From an uncultured Pseudomonadota bacterium (lineage in GTDB: Bacteria > Myxococcota_A > UBA9042 > CAIXZC01), in assembly GCA_937884235.1 (NCBI GenBank), contig CALGBT010000668.1, positions 1 through 7,605 on the forward strand: a stretch of 7,605 nt of DNA, given 5' to 3'. The notes under the pieces were generated by a model, which saw only the letters and a list, made by a program, of their open reading frames with translations, did not search any database and was not told where the DNA came from. Both the position numbers and the translations under genes were made by a program. The first letter of the stretch is position 1; each line of letters opens with the position of its first letter. Positions 6,602 to 7,605 of this stretch are shown here, one piece after another.

Positions 6602-6614
6602 TTAGGAGCCCTAA
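6602..6614. repeat. palindrome TTAGG-AGC-CCTAA, with an extra TTAGG at 6577
   Basis: TTAGG (6602-6606) and CCTAA (6610-6614) are perfect inverted arms around three bases. A further TTAGG copy lies at 6577-6581. The group sits in the middle of the 223-nt divergent region between phoB and the outer-membrane protein gene, a natural place for an operator serving either promoter. The arms are short. Confidence 0.35.
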
Positions 6615-6653
6615 CAATGGGTCAACGAACTTGAACGAGCGGATCATTTGTGC

Positions 6654-6690
6654 TTGCCATTGCCGAGAATAATGATACAAGCGTGGCAAT
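6654..6690. repeat. inverted repeats TTGCCATTGCC / TGGCAAT upstream of the OMP gene
   Basis: TTGCCA (6654-6659) pairs with TGGCAA (6684-6689), and the overlapping ATTGCC (6659-6664) pairs with GGCAAT (6685-6690). TTGCC is thus doubled in the left arm. The centre is AT-rich (GAGAATAATGATAC) and may hold a -10, such as AATGAT at 6671-6676. TTGCCAT also occurs on the minus strand at 6534-6528, in the possible Pho box. The site is 32-68 nt upstream of the start codon and is a candidate operator. Confidence 0.4.
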
Positions 6691-6721
6691 TACTGAGTCC
6701 CTAAAAATTGGAGGAAGCGAG

Positions 6722-7605
6722 ATGCGTAATCTACTGATGACTCTTGTTGGGATGATTGTTGCACTAACATTGATGGTCGGACCGGCCCTGGCCCAGATGC
6801 CCGACTACGTTCCGGACAAGATTGATACCACCGCTGACAAGAGTGCTCCTGGCTGGCACCAGATGTTGAAGGCATCGGCCACCGGTGCATTCAGCCATGC
6901 CAGCAAGGTCGTGGGAACCGACGACGGTTCCACCTGGAACCTGGGCTTGATGGTTAACGGCGGGATCGACTACCGCTCCAAGTCTGGCCACATCTGGGAG
7001 AACCTGCTCAATTACCAGTTGGCCTACAGCAAGACCCCCCTCTTCGAAGAGTTCTACAAGAGCCTGGACAACCTGGATTTCTCGTCCACCTACATGTATG
7101 AGCTCCCGTCGGTACCCTGGTTGGGTCCCTTCGCCTCTTTCCGTGCCCTGACCTCGTTGCTGCCGGGCTACATTTTGCGTCCGGTGGATACCGGTTTGGT
7201 CATCCAGGACAAGAAGGGCGACGTCATCAGCGCCGCCGATGACAAGGTGCCCGCCAATACTTCTTACGACCTGACCAAATCCTTCGCCCCCACCACCCTG
7301 CGGGAGAGCATCGGTATGTTTGCCCGACCGGTGCAGAAGAAGAGCATCGAGTTCCAGACCCGCCTTGGTGTCGGTGCGTGGGAAGTCTTCGTACGTGACG
7401 GCCTGGGAATCGCCTCGGAAGCAGATGGCATCCTGACCCTCAAGGAGATGCAGGACTCGGTCCAGGTGGGTGGGGAACTGGAACTGACGGCCAAGGGTGT
7501 TATCACTGACGGTGTCAACTATGGGGCCAAGGCTGGCTTCATGCTCCCGTTCTATCACAATGCGGAAACGGATCTGGAAGGAACCGAATTGTTGAACATG
7601 GAGTT
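6722..7605 (+). CDS. probable outer-membrane beta-barrel protein, N-terminal part
   Basis: From ATG 6722, with GGAGGA at 6710-6715 and 6 nt spacing, the frame is open for 294 codons to the window edge. It opens with a clear signal peptide: MRN, a hydrophobic core to about residue 19, then PALA before Q25, with cleavage expected after A24. The mature part shows alternating hydrophobic and polar strands with many Gly, Trp, Tyr and Phe, for example NLGLMVNGGIDYRS, ENLLNYQLAYS, LDFSSTYMYELP, IEFQTRLGVGAWEVF, VQVGGELELTAKG and NYGAKAGFMLPF. This is the pattern of an outer-membrane barrel. The layout (short lead, then WNLG, WENLLNYQLAY and SLDNLDFSSTYMYEL) is reminiscent of DUF3078-type barrels, but I cannot confirm that family. 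It is transcribed away from phoB across a shared regulatory region, so PhoB control is plausible but inferred. The C-terminus, including any terminal aromatic residue, lies outside the window. Confidence 0.88.
   Translation, partial: MRNLLMTLVGMIVALTLMVGPALAQMPDYVPDKIDTTADKSAPGWHQMLKASATGAFSHASKVVGTDDGSTWNLGLMVNGGIDYRSKSGHIWENLLNYQLAYSKTPLFEEFYKSLDNLDFSSTYMYELPSVPWLGPFASFRALTSLLPGYILRPVDTGLVIQDKKGDVISAADDKVPANTSYDLTKSFAPTTLRESIGMFARPVQKKSIEFQTRLGVGAWEVFVRDGLGIASEADGILTLKEMQDSVQVGGELELTAKGVITDGVNYGAKAGFMLPFYHNAETDLEGTELLNME

Noticed and set aside
6764..7558. 264-aa minus-strand open frame at the right end
   Set aside because: The plus strand carries an open frame with a Shine-Dalgarno site, a signal peptide and a barrel-like strand pattern. 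The reverse frame is its shadow.

Overview
The window looks like part of a chromosome from a Gram-negative bacterium with fairly high GC coding DNA. The evidence is a PhoR/PhoB-type two-component system and two Sec-exported proteins, one of them apparently an outer-membrane beta-barrel. Strong Shine-Dalgarno sites precede the genes. I could not assign a phylum from sequence alone. I see no mobile element, CRISPR array, tRNA or rRNA.

Layout: (1) 1-132, minus strand, the N-terminal 44 residues of a CYTH / triphosphate-tunnel protein that runs off the left edge. (2) 133-278, a divergent intergenic region with a possible promoter and an inverted repeat. (3) 279-1505, plus strand, a thioredoxin-reductase-fold flavoprotein that keeps its FAD motifs but has lost the CxxC redox pair and the NADPH-binding glycine motif; it carries a His-containing C-terminal extension. 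(4) 1629-4517, plus strand, a 962-residue secreted protein of no family I recognise. (5) 5809-4514, minus strand, a PhoR-like sensor kinase reading frame broken by one in-frame TAG at 5605-5603. The break separates a two-helix membrane anchor from a complete PAS-HisKA-HATPase part. (6) 6498-5812, minus strand, an intact PhoB-like response regulator directly upstream of the kinase. (7) 6499-6721, a divergent regulatory region with a possible Pho box and several inverted repeats. (8) 6722 to the right edge, plus strand, the N-terminal 294 codons of a signal-peptide-bearing, probable beta-barrel protein.

How it may fit together: phoB and phoR form a tight operon, with 2 nt between the phoB stop and the phoR start. 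Its promoter region is shared with the divergent outer-membrane protein gene. A CYTH protein (a family that includes inorganic tripolyphosphatases) lies nearby, so a phosphate theme is possible but is inference. The kinase operon converges on the 962-residue gene so tightly that the two TAG stop codons share the palindrome CTAG at 4514-4517.

The points most worth a second look are the in-frame amber codon in phoR, the flavoprotein without its disulfide and NADPH motifs, and the large unknown exported protein beside it.
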